5,887 nucleotides of DNA from Akkermansia sp. Its GTDB lineage: Bacteria; Verrucomicrobiota; Verrucomicrobiia; Verrucomicrobiales; Akkermansiaceae. The translations under genes were made by a program, and so were the position numbers. Location of the stretch: assembly GCA_017555465.1 (NCBI GenBank), contig JAFZGH010000272.1:1-5887 (forward strand), written 5' to 3'. Positions 1 through 5,887 of the stretch are shown one piece after another. Below the pieces are notes generated by a model. The model saw only the letters and a list, made by a program, of their open reading frames with translations. It did not search any database and was not told the origin of the DNA. Within the stretch, counting starts at the first letter, position 1. Every line of letters starts with the position of its first letter.

Positions 1-86
1 GCAATAACCCCCACCGCTATGACTCCTACGCCCAGGAGCCCCAGCGTTATCAATCGGATGGGGGTGAAAAACCGCTTGCCTGACAT
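1..86 (-). CDS. Partial gene, N-terminus of a membrane or exported protein (runs off the left edge)
   Basis: The ATG is at 86-84 and the reading frame stays open to the window edge. It gives 28 residues beginning MSGKRFFTPIRLITLG and continuing with a Leu/Gly/Val/Ile-rich run. A short basic start (K4, R5, R11) followed by about 16 hydrophobic residues is the pattern of a signal peptide or a first membrane segment, so the product probably enters or crosses the inner membrane. No family can be recognised from so little. The start is supported by a near-consensus promoter whose -10 box lies nine bases upstream. There is no Shine-Dalgarno sequence. The gene is downstream of the broken rhuM gene, but its own promoter suggests that it is transcribed independently. 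Confidence 0.6.
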   Translation of the reverse strand, partial: MSGKRFFTPIRLITLGLLGVGVIAVGVI

Positions 87-95
87 GCTGTGCAC

Positions 96-124
96 ATTAT
101 ACTGTCAACCCCACCCGATGACAA
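96..124 (-). promoter_or_regulatory. Sigma-70-type promoter for the left-edge gene
   Basis: On the minus strand TTGTCA (124-119) is followed after 17 bases by TATAAT (101-96). This matches the vegetative consensus at 5/6 and 6/6 with ideal spacing. Standard geometry puts the transcription start near 89, only about three bases before the ATG at 86. The predicted mRNA is therefore essentially leaderless. A second TTGACA at 108-103 is too close to the -10 box to act as its -35. Confidence 0.7.
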
Positions 125-193
125 GCAAAATCAGCGGCTTGCAATGAATGCTGACTTAATAACGAAGGTAATAGTGAGGTGATGCTGGCTGGA

Positions 194-1224
194 CTATCGC
201 TTGTCTTGAATATCAATGTTGAAGAGATTTTCTGTGTTGAATTTGTCAAAATCTGATTGAAATAATCTATCCTGGATAATCCGGTATTTTTCAAATTCAC
301 TTTCAGCAAAGGTCTTTGCAACATGGGCTGAAACACGACCGATATTATTCAGCAAATCATATTCGTTGAATTGGAGAAAAGCATCCAGTTTTTTTGCCCA
401 ATCTTCCATGGACATGGGAATGTGGCGTTCAGCCTGTTCCTCTGCATAATCCAGGTACATGGATACAACGCGGTCTAATCTTCGGAGTTCTTGTTCTGTT
501 AAATAGTTCTTAGCGATAGAGACATCGCTCTTAATAATTTTGCCGGAGGGCGCATTTTTCCATGTGGTAAGCCCCATGTGCTCCTTATTGCTATTGGCTC
601 GCGTCATTATCAATTCTGCTGCGGTATGCTGATGAATGGCAAAAGTAATTTGTTCTGCACGCGCGCAAAGAAATCCAGTGTGGTCTGTGACTTGGCATCG
701 TAGTCAAAAGATGTTGCGTATACATCTGTAATTTTCTGATAGAATAATCTTTCACTTGCGCGAATTTCGCGAACTTCCTCTAAGAGGCTTGTAAAGTAAT
801 TCTCGTTAAAGAAAGTTCCATTCTTTAATCGTTCTTTATCAAGAACATATCCACGGATGGCGTAATCCCTGAGTATATTTGTTGCCCATTTGCGAAATGC
901 TGTCGCTTTTTTAGAATTAACCCGATATCCGACAGCGATGATGGCGTCTAAATTATAATGCTTGGTGTTGTATGTTTTGCCGTTGCTGGCAACTACCGAG
1001 AAAAGCTCGGTAGTTGAACATTCATCCAGTTCTCCCTCGCTGAAAATGTTCTTAAGATGCAGGCTGATATTGTCGGTAGAGCAATCAAAGAGAGCTGACA
1101 TTAATTTCTGGCTCAGCCAGATGGTTTCTCCCTGGACTCGTACTTCGATACCGTCTTCTTTTGCTTGGTTGGTAAATATAAGAAATTCTGCAGCGCTGTT
1201 TCTTATGTGAAGTTTTTTGTTCAT
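194..1224 (-). pseudogene. rhuM: RhuM-family protein gene, split by a one-base frameshift
   Basis: This is a homologue of the RhuM family (Salmonella SPI-3 'virulence' protein), whose members are frequent on genomic islands and beside type I restriction-modification genes. The biochemical role is not established. The N-terminal part (ATG 1224) carries the family signature: a start near NSAAEFLIFT, a helix-turn-helix-like stretch at residues about 39-61, YNLDAIIAVGYRVNS at 90-104, then RKWATNILRDYAIRGYVLDKERL. This frame hits a stop at 612-610. The rest of the protein (FAIHQHTAAELI, then KEHMGLTTWKNAPSGK, MSMEDW, LDAFLQFNEYD) continues in the -1 frame to the stop at 196-194. Restoring one base near 641-645 gives 343 residues, the usual family length with both ends intact, so the lesion is a single recent frameshift. 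GTG/ATG codons further upstream (1299, 1290) add residues not expected in the family, so 1224 is preferred, although it lacks a clear ribosome-binding site. An ATG at 607 just after the premature stop could in principle restart a 137-residue C-terminal fragment. Base composition is clearly more AT-rich than the flanking genes. Confidence 0.85.
991..1015. repeat. Perfect 10-bp inverted repeat inside the rhuM coding region
   Basis: AACTACCGAG (991-1000) and its exact reverse complement (1006-1015) flank a five-base AAAAG loop. The element sits in frame within rhuM and encodes the TTELFSVV segment. It has no flanking T-run on either strand that would make it a terminator. It may be a chance outcome of codon choice or a structured site; nothing else supports a function. 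Confidence 0.6.
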
Positions 1225-1301
1225 TGCAGGATAGTTGGTTAGGATATTCTCTGATTGAGGAGATGACCCGGGGGATGCTGTGTAGTGCATACTTTGCACA
1301 A

Positions 1302-1348
1302 AAAACCAGCGAAAAAAGAAACTAAATTGTTCTTTTTCCGCTGGTTTT
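1302..1348 (-). terminator. Rho-independent terminator after transketolase
   Basis: Arms 1348-1330 and 1320-1302 pair at 18 of 19 positions around a nine-base loop, with the single mismatch a potential G-U pair. Read on the minus strand, the 3' arm ends in CGCTGG followed by a T-run, the layout of an intrinsic terminator. It begins 40 bases after the transketolase stop codon. Because the arms contain A- and T-rich blocks, it could also terminate weakly in the other direction. It insulates rhuM from transketolase transcription. Confidence 0.85.
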
Positions 1349-1387
1349 ATGTATTATAACAAAGCTTAGCTCGTTTTTAGACGATTC

Positions 1388-3397
1388 TTACTTCATGGCC
1401 TTGGCGTGGGCGATGATGTTTTCCACATTCATGCCAAGGTCGTGCAGCACCACATCGCCCGGGGCGGAGAAGCCGAAGGAATCGATGCCGATGATGCAGC
1501 CTTCCGTGCCCACGTAGCGGTACCAGAGGTCGGTCTTACCGGCTTCGATGGCAAGGCGGCGGGTGCAGGAGGCGGGCAGGATGCTTTCGCGGTAGGCGGC
1601 GTCCTGCTTGTTGAAGCGGAACATGGAGGGCATGGAGACCACGCGTACATCCGGGCCGAGTTCCTTGGCGGCCTGCAGGGCGAGGATAAGCTCGGAACCG
1701 GAGGAGATGATGATGGTGCCGGGCTGCTCGGTCTGCTCCTTGAGGGCAATGTAAGCGCCCTTCAGCGTGCCCATGCGGCGGGTTTCGGCGTCGATATCCA
1801 CCACGCTGGTAAGGCTGGGAATGTTCTGACGGGTGAGGATGAGGGCGGTCGGGCCATCGGTACGCTCCATGGCGCACATCCAGGCACCGGCGGCTTCTTC
1901 TTCATCTGCCGGGCGCACCACATCCAGGTTCGGGATGACGCGCAGGCCGCTCACGGTTTCCACGGGCTGGTGGGTCGGGCCGTCTTCGCCCACGGCCACA
2001 GAGTCGTGCGTGAGCACATAGGTGACGGGAAGCTCGGAGAGGGCGGCCACGCGGATGCTGGCGCGCATGTAGTCCACGAATACGCAGAAAGTGCCGGCGG
2101 AGACGCGGAAGATGCCATCGTATGCCATGCCGTTGCAGATGGCGGCCATGGCGTGCTCGCGGATGCCGAACCAGAAGTTGCGGCCGGTGTAATCGGTGGC
2201 GGAGAAGTCACCTGCGCCCTTGAGGTAGTTCTTGTTGGAGGAGAACAGGTCAGCGCTGGTGGAGAGCAGGCCGGTGCAGGCAGCACCGATGGCGTTCTGA
2301 GCCACTGCGCCGGAGGAACGGGTGGCTTCCTTGGCGCCGGGTGCCCAGGTCGGGATAAGCTCGTTGCTGGCATCTGCGCTCAAGCCGTTTACGGAGAGAT
2401 CCATGCAGAGGGCGAGCTCAGCTGCCTTTTCCGGGTTGGCATCGCTCCAGGCATCGAAGGTGGCCTGCCATTCGGCATAGGCGGCTTCGCGCTGGGTCTT
2501 GAGTTCGGCCATGTAGGCGCGCACGTCGTCAGACACGTAGTACTGCTGGTCGGTGGGCAGACCCCAGTTGGCGTGGGCTTCTGCCCAGAGCTTGGCGCCG
2601 CCTTCGCCGTGGCCCTTGGTGGTGCCTTCGAAACCGGGCACACCCTTGGCAATGGTGGTCTTGGCGATGATGAGTTTCGGACGGCCGTTCTTCTCCAGGC
2701 GGCAGACGCGGAGGGTCTTTTCCACCTCGGCCATGTCGTGGCCGTCGATGGTGAAGGCATCCCAGCCCTGGGCGGTGAAGCAGGCGGCGATGTCGTCAAT
2801 CTGGGTCACCTCGATGGGGGCGTCCAGCGTGATGCCGTTGGCATCGTAAATGAGGATGAGGTTATCGAGCTTGAGCGTGCCGGCAATGGCGGCAGCTTCG
2901 CGTGAAATGCCTTCTTCAATGCAGCCGTCACCGGCAAGGCAGTACACGTTGTGGTTGAAAATCTCGTGCTCCGGAGTGTTGAAGCGGGCGGCGGCGTGCT
3001 TGCCGGAGATAGCGAAGCCCACGGCGTTGGCAATGCCCTGACCCAGCGGGCCGGTGGTGCATTCCACACCGGGGCAGCAGCCGAATTCCGGGTGGCCGGG
3101 GGTGTTGGAACCCTTGGCACGGAAAGCCTTCACGTCGTCCATGCTGACGCCGAACCCCGTGAGGTGCAGCCAGCTGTAAAGGAACATGGAGCCGTGACCA
3201 CCGGAAAGAATGAAGCGGTCGCGGTTGAGCCAGCGCGGCTCGGAGGGGTTCACGTTGAGCAGGTTACCGTAAAGCACAGCGCCGATTTCAGCGCAGCCCA
3301 GGGGCAGGCCCATGTGGCCGGATGCTTTGTCGAAAATGGCGTCGATGGCAAGACCTCTGGCCTGATTTGCAGCCTTCTGAAGGATTTCCGTGTTCAT
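1388..3397 (-). CDS. tkt: Transketolase (thiamine diphosphate-dependent)
   Basis: Cytosolic enzyme of the non-oxidative pentose phosphate pathway. It moves two-carbon ketol units between sugar phosphates (for example xylulose-5-P plus ribose-5-P to sedoheptulose-7-P plus glyceraldehyde-3-P), using ThDP and a divalent metal. The 669 residues match the usual length of about 660-680, and the order is pyrophosphate-binding, pyrimidine-binding and C-terminal domain. Visible family residues are the histidines in SGHMG (H28), GGHG (H68) and PGHPE (H101), TGPLGQG (115-121), and the ThDP motif GDG (156-158) to N187. Further ones are KGHGEGG (H263), ATRSSG (R360, S362), the catalytic glutamate in GIREHA (E414), EDGPTHQP (H476) and LTRQN (R523). 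No key residue is missing. The ATG at 3397 is the natural start: a strong promoter lies just before it and the family N-terminus begins there. There is no Shine-Dalgarno sequence, so translation is probably leaderless. It is a monocistronic unit with its own terminator. Chromosomal GC-rich composition shows no sign of transfer. Confidence 0.97.
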   Translation of the reverse strand: MNTEILQKAANQARGLAIDAIFDKASGHMGLPLGCAEIGAVLYGNLLNVNPSEPRWLNRDRFILSGGHGSMFLYSWLHLTGFGVSMDDVKAFRAKGSNTPGHPEFGCCPGVECTTGPLGQGIANAVGFAISGKHAAARFNTPEHEIFNHNVYCLAGDGCIEEGISREAAAIAGTLKLDNLILIYDANGITLDAPIEVTQIDDIAACFTAQGWDAFTIDGHDMAEVEKTLRVCRLEKNGRPKLIIAKTTIAKGVPGFEGTTKGHGEGGAKLWAEAHANWGLPTDQQYYVSDDVRAYMAELKTQREAAYAEWQATFDAWSDANPEKAAELALCMDLSVNGLSADASNELIPTWAPGAKEATRSSGAVAQNAIGAACTGLLSTSADLFSSNKNYLKGAGDFSATDYTGRNFWFGIREHAMAAICNGMAYDGIFRVSAGTFCVFVDYMRASIRVAALSELPVTYVLTHDSVAVGEDGPTHQPVETVSGLRVIPNLDVVRPADEEEAAGAWMCAMERTDGPTALILTRQNIPSLTSVVDIDAETRRMGTLKGAYIALKEQTEQPGTIIISSGSELILALQAAKELGPDVRVVSMPSMFRFNKQDAAYRESILPASCTRRLAIEAGKTDLWYRYVGTEGCIIGIDSFGFSAPGDVVLHDLGMNVENIIAHAKAMK

Positions 3398-3406
3398 GCG
3401 AATTTG

Positions 3407-3434
3407 AGTATAACAGATGCGCTTTTATTGTAAA
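3407..3434 (-). promoter_or_regulatory. Extended -10 promoter for transketolase
   Basis: On the minus strand TTTACA (3434-3429) is followed after 16 bases by TATACT (3412-3407), preceded by TG one base upstream (extended -10). Both hexamers match consensus at 5/6. The predicted start near 3400 leaves about three untranslated bases before the ATG at 3397, the same spacing as at the left-edge gene. Confidence 0.7.
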
Positions 3435-3458
3435 GTCAAAATGCACAATTAAAAATGC

Positions 3459-3482
3459 AAAAAATCCGCGCAGGTGAGCGGA
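3459..3482 (-). terminator. Probable intrinsic terminator after the Aas-like gene
   Basis: On the minus strand TCCGC (3482-3478) pairs with GCGGA (3469-3465) across an eight-base loop, followed directly by six T residues (3464-3459). It starts 14 bases after the stop codon at 3497. The stem is only five pairs, so efficiency is uncertain, but placement and the T-run fit. The transketolase promoter follows within 25 bases. Confidence 0.55.
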
Positions 3483-3496
3483 ATTCCGGCGCTGCA

Positions 3497-5686
3497 TCAA
3501 TCCAATTTGATTTTGAGCATGCGGCAGGCACCCAGGAAGCAGGTCTGGTAGTCCAGTTTGCCGTTTGGCAGGGTGGGGATGTATTTGACAGCGATGATAT
3601 GCCGCGGTGCCCAGCTGCTGGGCAGGTGCAGGTTGGTCACACCGTAGCGCAGGGTGAGGTAATCCGGCGGGGTAACCTCCTTGTGCAGGGTAGAGAGCAT
3701 CACAAGCTCCTCCCCGCCTGTGCGGCTGGGCACGCTTACCACGGCGAGCTTGCGCTCGTTCTCCTCCGGGGTCACATTGTAAATCTGGTAGAGGATTTCC
3801 TCCAGCTGCACGTGGGGAATCATTTCCTCTCCCATCTGGGTGAAACGCACTTTGCGCCCCAGGATGGTGAGCAGGCCGTCGGGGGTCATGTACCCCACAT
3901 CGCCAGTACAGAACCAGTTACCGTGCATGCGGGGGGAATCGGCATTGCTGGTGTTCAGATAGTGGGTGGAAACAGCCGGGCCTCTCAGCCAGACCAGGCC
4001 GGGGTTGGAGGGGGTGGACGAGGCTTCCGGAGTGTACAGTCCGGTGATGCGCACTGCTACGCCGGGCAGGGGAGCGCCGATGCCGCCTTTCCGGGTGGTG
4101 GGCAGCGTGGGACGGGTGGTGTCCGGGTCGGTGTCGGGCGCGGGCATGGCAGCGGCTGCAAAGGGTAGTACTTCAGCGGTTCCGTAGCTTTCCAGTAACT
4201 GCAGTCCGAAACGCTGGGTGGCGGCTTCGGTCAGGCTGGCGGGCAGCTTGGCGCCGCTGCTCAGGCAGTATTGCAGCTGGGCAAAATCAGTGGGCTCCTT
4301 GGCGGCTTTGAGCATGGCGCGCAGGCCTGCCGGGGTGTTGATGAGCAGGGCGGCGCTGTGTTGTTTCACCAGGGTGCAGAGGCGTTTACCTGCGGTGGGG
4401 GTGGGGTAGGTCACCATGTCGAACCCGCCCAGCAGGGGCAGCAACAAACCACCGATGAGCCCGGCGGGCATGTAGGCCGGTAATACGGAGAGCAGAATAT
4501 CGTGCCCGGGGCTCAGCTGCAGACGGCTGCGCAGGCTCAACGTGGCAGCCAGCAGCATGCGGTGTGTCAGCGGCACGCCCAACGGCTTGTCATCTGTACC
4601 GCCGGTAAAGACCACGGCGGCTTCATCGCATGGTCCGGGGGTGGCCACTTTGGCGTGCTGCATGAGCTGCTGCGGGGTGCGCAGTTTGCCGATGGTGTTC
4701 CAGGCTTTCAGTTTCCACGGACCTTGTTCGGCCAATTCGGTATCCAGATAGATGAGGTCTCGGCTGGGCGGCCAGGCAAACTGGCGTTGTTTGTTGGTGA
4801 AGCGGGTGTCTGTGATAAAGCGCGTCAGCCCGGCCTGCTGCACCATGTGTTCAAACTGCTCCGGGGTGGTGGTGTAGTTGATGTTGACCGCGCTGATACC
4901 TGCCAGCAGGCAGGCCAGGTTGGCAATGGTGCTCAGCTTGCCGGGCGGCAGGATGATGCCCATGCGGGTGGTGGCAGAGTGTTTTTCGAGCACGCTGGTG
5001 GTCATGACCGCTGCGGAAAGGATATCGCGGTACACCAGAGTAGAGTCATCAATGCCATCCAGCAGACGGCCTTTCGGGTTACGCAACAGGGCTTCCACCA
5101 GCATCTGCGGCAGGTTGGCATGTTCCACCATGGGCAGGTGCTCCAGCTGGCTGGCCTGGGCATTCATCCACGCTGCCTGTACCCGGGCGCCCAGCTGGTT
5201 GCCGGCGCGTTGTGGTGGGCAGAAGGTGATGTGCAGCAGGTCATACGGCTCGCGGGTGGTGATGGCGGCGTCAAAATAGTTGTTGTACATACCCGCATAC
5301 ACCGGCAGGGCATGCAGCGGTGTGCCGTCGAAGAGGGAAAGCAGGTTGGCGGGTACATCGGTCAAAGTGCCGGGGGCTTGCAGTGGTCGCCCGGGCAGCA
5401 TGACCACATGCCGCCCCAGCTCCAGCTGCTGCCGGGTTCTGGCGATAATGGCATCGCGCCCCTGCTGGTTCACTGCACAAACAAAGCCGGGGGATTTCGT
5501 CTCGCGCAGGCGGTTCATGACCGCCTCTCCCGGCATGAGGGTATTCTCCACCATCCACGCCACGCGCCCCGGGCCACCCAGGGCTTTTTCCAGCTCCACC
5601 ATGGTAGCTATGTCGACACGGTTCGGGATGACCAGCATCGGCTGTGCTGGTATACCATCGGCTCCGTCTATGCGTATCTCGCTCAT
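3497..5686 (-). CDS. Aas-like fusion: degenerate PlsC acyltransferase region plus AMP-binding (acyl-ACP/acyl-CoA synthetase-like) domain
   Basis: With the ATG at 5686 the protein has 729 residues, close to the roughly 720 of E. coli Aas, which reacylates lysophospholipids at the inner membrane using fatty acid activated by its own synthetase domain. Residues about 15-140 align by pattern with PlsC: MLVIPNRVDIAT occupies the place of the NHxSxxD block, and LPGRPLQAPGTL and ALPVY the places of the FPEG(T/R) and VPV blocks. The catalytic His and Asp of HX4D are R23 and T28 here, so acyl transfer is probably lost. Residues about 215-715 form an ANL-superfamily adenylating domain: P-loop FTGGTDDKPLGV (360-371), ESYGTAE (499-505), WFCTGDVGY (591-599), GRKVRF (610-615) and the C-terminal PNGK lysine (K710). 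The P-loop departs from the TSGTTGxPKG consensus (G362, D365, D366, and L369 for the usual Lys), so activity is in doubt. An in-frame GTG at 5716 would lie upstream of the predicted -10 box, so 5686 is preferred. No membrane-transporter (LplT) domain is present. The family call is secure at the adenylating-domain level; the Aas role is inferred from architecture. Confidence 0.85.
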   Translation of the reverse strand: MSEIRIDGADGIPAQPMLVIPNRVDIATMVELEKALGGPGRVAWMVENTLMPGEAVMNRLRETKSPGFVCAVNQQGRDAIIARTRQQLELGRHVVMLPGRPLQAPGTLTDVPANLLSLFDGTPLHALPVYAGMYNNYFDAAITTREPYDLLHITFCPPQRAGNQLGARVQAAWMNAQASQLEHLPMVEHANLPQMLVEALLRNPKGRLLDGIDDSTLVYRDILSAAVMTTSVLEKHSATTRMGIILPPGKLSTIANLACLLAGISAVNINYTTTPEQFEHMVQQAGLTRFITDTRFTNKQRQFAWPPSRDLIYLDTELAEQGPWKLKAWNTIGKLRTPQQLMQHAKVATPGPCDEAAVVFTGGTDDKPLGVPLTHRMLLAATLSLRSRLQLSPGHDILLSVLPAYMPAGLIGGLLLPLLGGFDMVTYPTPTAGKRLCTLVKQHSAALLINTPAGLRAMLKAAKEPTDFAQLQYCLSSGAKLPASLTEAATQRFGLQLLESYGTAEVLPFAAAAMPAPDTDPDTTRPTLPTTRKGGIGAPLPGVAVRITGLYTPEASSTPSNPGLVWLRGPAVSTHYLNTSNADSPRMHGNWFCTGDVGYMTPDGLLTILGRKVRFTQMGEEMIPHVQLEEILYQIYNVTPEENERKLAVVSVPSRTGGEELVMLSTLHKEVTPPDYLTLRYGVTNLHLPSSWAPRHIIAVKYIPTLPNGKLDYQTCFLGACRMLKIKLD

Positions 5687-5692
5687 GCGGTG

Positions 5693-5706
5693 GGGGCGTG
5701 TGCCCC
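5693..5706 (-). promoter_or_regulatory. Small GC hairpin in the leader of the Aas-like gene
   Basis: On the minus strand GGGGC (5706-5702) and GCCCC (5697-5693) pair across an ACAC tetraloop. It lies six bases before the ATG at 5686 and covers where a ribosome-binding site would be. No Shine-Dalgarno sequence is visible. It may damp translation initiation; only the structure itself is seen. Confidence 0.4.
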
Positions 5707-5735
5707 AGTCTAGCACATTGCCCGCTGCCTTTCCA
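5707..5735 (-). promoter_or_regulatory. Putative promoter for the Aas-like gene
   Basis: On the minus strand TGGAAA (5735-5730, 4/6) is followed after 17 bases by TAGACT (5712-5707, 4/6), the latter preceded by TGC as an extended -10. The start would fall near 5700, giving a leader of about 14 bases. The match is moderate; spacing and position are its main support. It directly abuts the palindrome at 5740-5766. Confidence 0.4.
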
Positions 5736-5739
5736 GCAT

Positions 5740-5766
5740 ATTTATCGGCATGTCATGCCGATAAAT
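5740..5766. repeat. 27-bp perfect palindrome at the edge of the hairpin array
   Basis: Arms 5740-5752 and 5754-5766 are exact reverse complements of 13 bases around a single central T. As a folded strand this would give about 11 pairs with a TGTCA loop. It is longer than its neighbours, and the linker-like ATTT/AAAT ends are themselves part of the stem. It looks like the terminal unit of the array that follows. It has no adjacent T-run, so it is not a typical terminator. It lies four bases upstream of the putative -35 box of the Aas-like gene and could also be an operator. Confidence 0.85.
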
Positions 5767-5767
5767 C

Positions 5768-5887
5768 ATACGCCGCGCCAGCGGCGTATTTCGTACCCGC
5801 CAGGCGGCGGGTATTTCATGCGGCAACGCCGCATTTCATACCGCAGGCACTGCGGTATTTCATCCACTGCGCCAGCAGTGGATTTCA
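5768..5887. repeat. Tandem array of five different short hairpins with a constant linker (continues past the right edge)
   Basis: Five consecutive perfect stem-loops are seen. Unit A: arms 5768-5776 and 5781-5789, loop GCCA. Unit B: arms 5794-5801 and 5806-5813, loop AGGC. Unit C: arms 5818-5824 and 5828-5834, loop AAC. Unit D: arms 5838-5846 and 5850-5858, loop GCA. Unit E: arms 5862-5870 and 5875-5883, loop GCCA. Most stems begin with AT and end with AT, and units are separated by TTC or TTTC, giving a recurring TTTCAT junction (TTTCG before unit B). Units start at 5768, 5793, 5818, 5838 and 5862, and the last base of the window fits the start of a sixth unit. Steps are 25, 25, 20, 24 and 25. 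Arm sequences differ between units yet remain fully complementary. No gene is seen in 5717-5887. Confidence 0.9.

Noticed and set aside
131..154. Possible terminator after rhuM (TCAGC/GCTGA with a 14-base loop and four T residues)
   Set aside because: The stem is short, the loop long and the T-run weak, so it is not distinguishable from chance. The 87-193 gap otherwise holds only the left-edge gene's promoter.
1285..1299. GTGCA/TGCAC dyad upstream of rhuM as an operator
   Set aside because: A five-base dyad is too short to support without conservation or a defined promoter.
1353..1358. TATAAT on the minus strand between transketolase and its terminator, as a rhuM promoter
   Set aside because: The hexamer 17 bases upstream (TCTAAA) is a poor -35, and any transcript would run straight into the terminator hairpin.
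1406..2905. Long plus-strand open frame of about 499 codons opposite transketolase
   Set aside because: It is an antisense shadow of a GC-rich gene: the composition is Gly/His/Ala-rich with no recognisable domain, and the minus-strand gene has all transketolase motifs.
4502..5713. Long plus-strand open frame opposite the Aas-like gene, and a similar one at 3455-4168
   Set aside because: These are antisense shadows with low-complexity His/Gly/Gln-rich translations and no family features.
5816..5863. Minus-strand mini-ORF (MKYRSACGMKCGVAA) arising from ATGAAA linkers in the hairpin array
   Set aside because: The ATG comes from the repeat linker, unit steps (25, 25, 20, 24, 25) are mostly not multiples of three, and the palindromic structure explains the sequence better than coding.
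5768..5887. CRISPR array or integron attC sites
   Set aside because: The constant part is only about six bases, the variable parts are self-palindromic, there are no direct repeats of CRISPR length, and no cas or integrase gene is visible.

Overview
The window is a bacterial chromosomal segment in which every supportable gene lies on the minus strand. The metabolic genes are GC-rich. The transketolase and the Aas-like enzyme resemble what I would expect from a gut Verrucomicrobiota (Akkermansia-like) genome, but this is an impression from the proteins and not a proven assignment.

Layout in transcription order, from right to left. Positions 5740-5887 hold no gene. They hold a tandem series of short, near-perfect hairpins with different stem sequences, joined by a nearly constant TTTCAT-type linker (ATGAAA on the minus strand). 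The series runs off the right edge. A putative promoter (5707-5735) then leads into a 729-residue protein (3497-5686) built like the lipid-recycling enzyme Aas: an N-terminal PlsC-like acyltransferase region that has lost its catalytic HX4D pair, fused to an AMP-binding (acyl-adenylating) domain with an altered P-loop. A short hairpin with a T-run follows. A strong promoter for a complete transketolase (1388-3397) comes next, and that gene ends at a long intrinsic terminator (1302-1348). Beyond it is an AT-rich rhuM-family gene (194-1224) broken by a one-base frameshift near 641-645. At the left edge are the promoter and first 28 codons of a gene with a hydrophobic N-terminus (1-86).

The genes look like independent transcription units, each with its own promoter or terminator, and do not form one operon. 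Transketolase is core carbon metabolism, the Aas-like protein would act in membrane lipid metabolism, and rhuM looks like acquired accessory DNA that is decaying. Two promoters (transketolase and the left-edge gene) place the -10 box exactly nine bases before the ATG, with no Shine-Dalgarno sequence, which predicts leaderless mRNAs.

The item most worth pursuing is the hairpin array. Arm sequences change from unit to unit while complementarity, loop size and linker stay nearly fixed.
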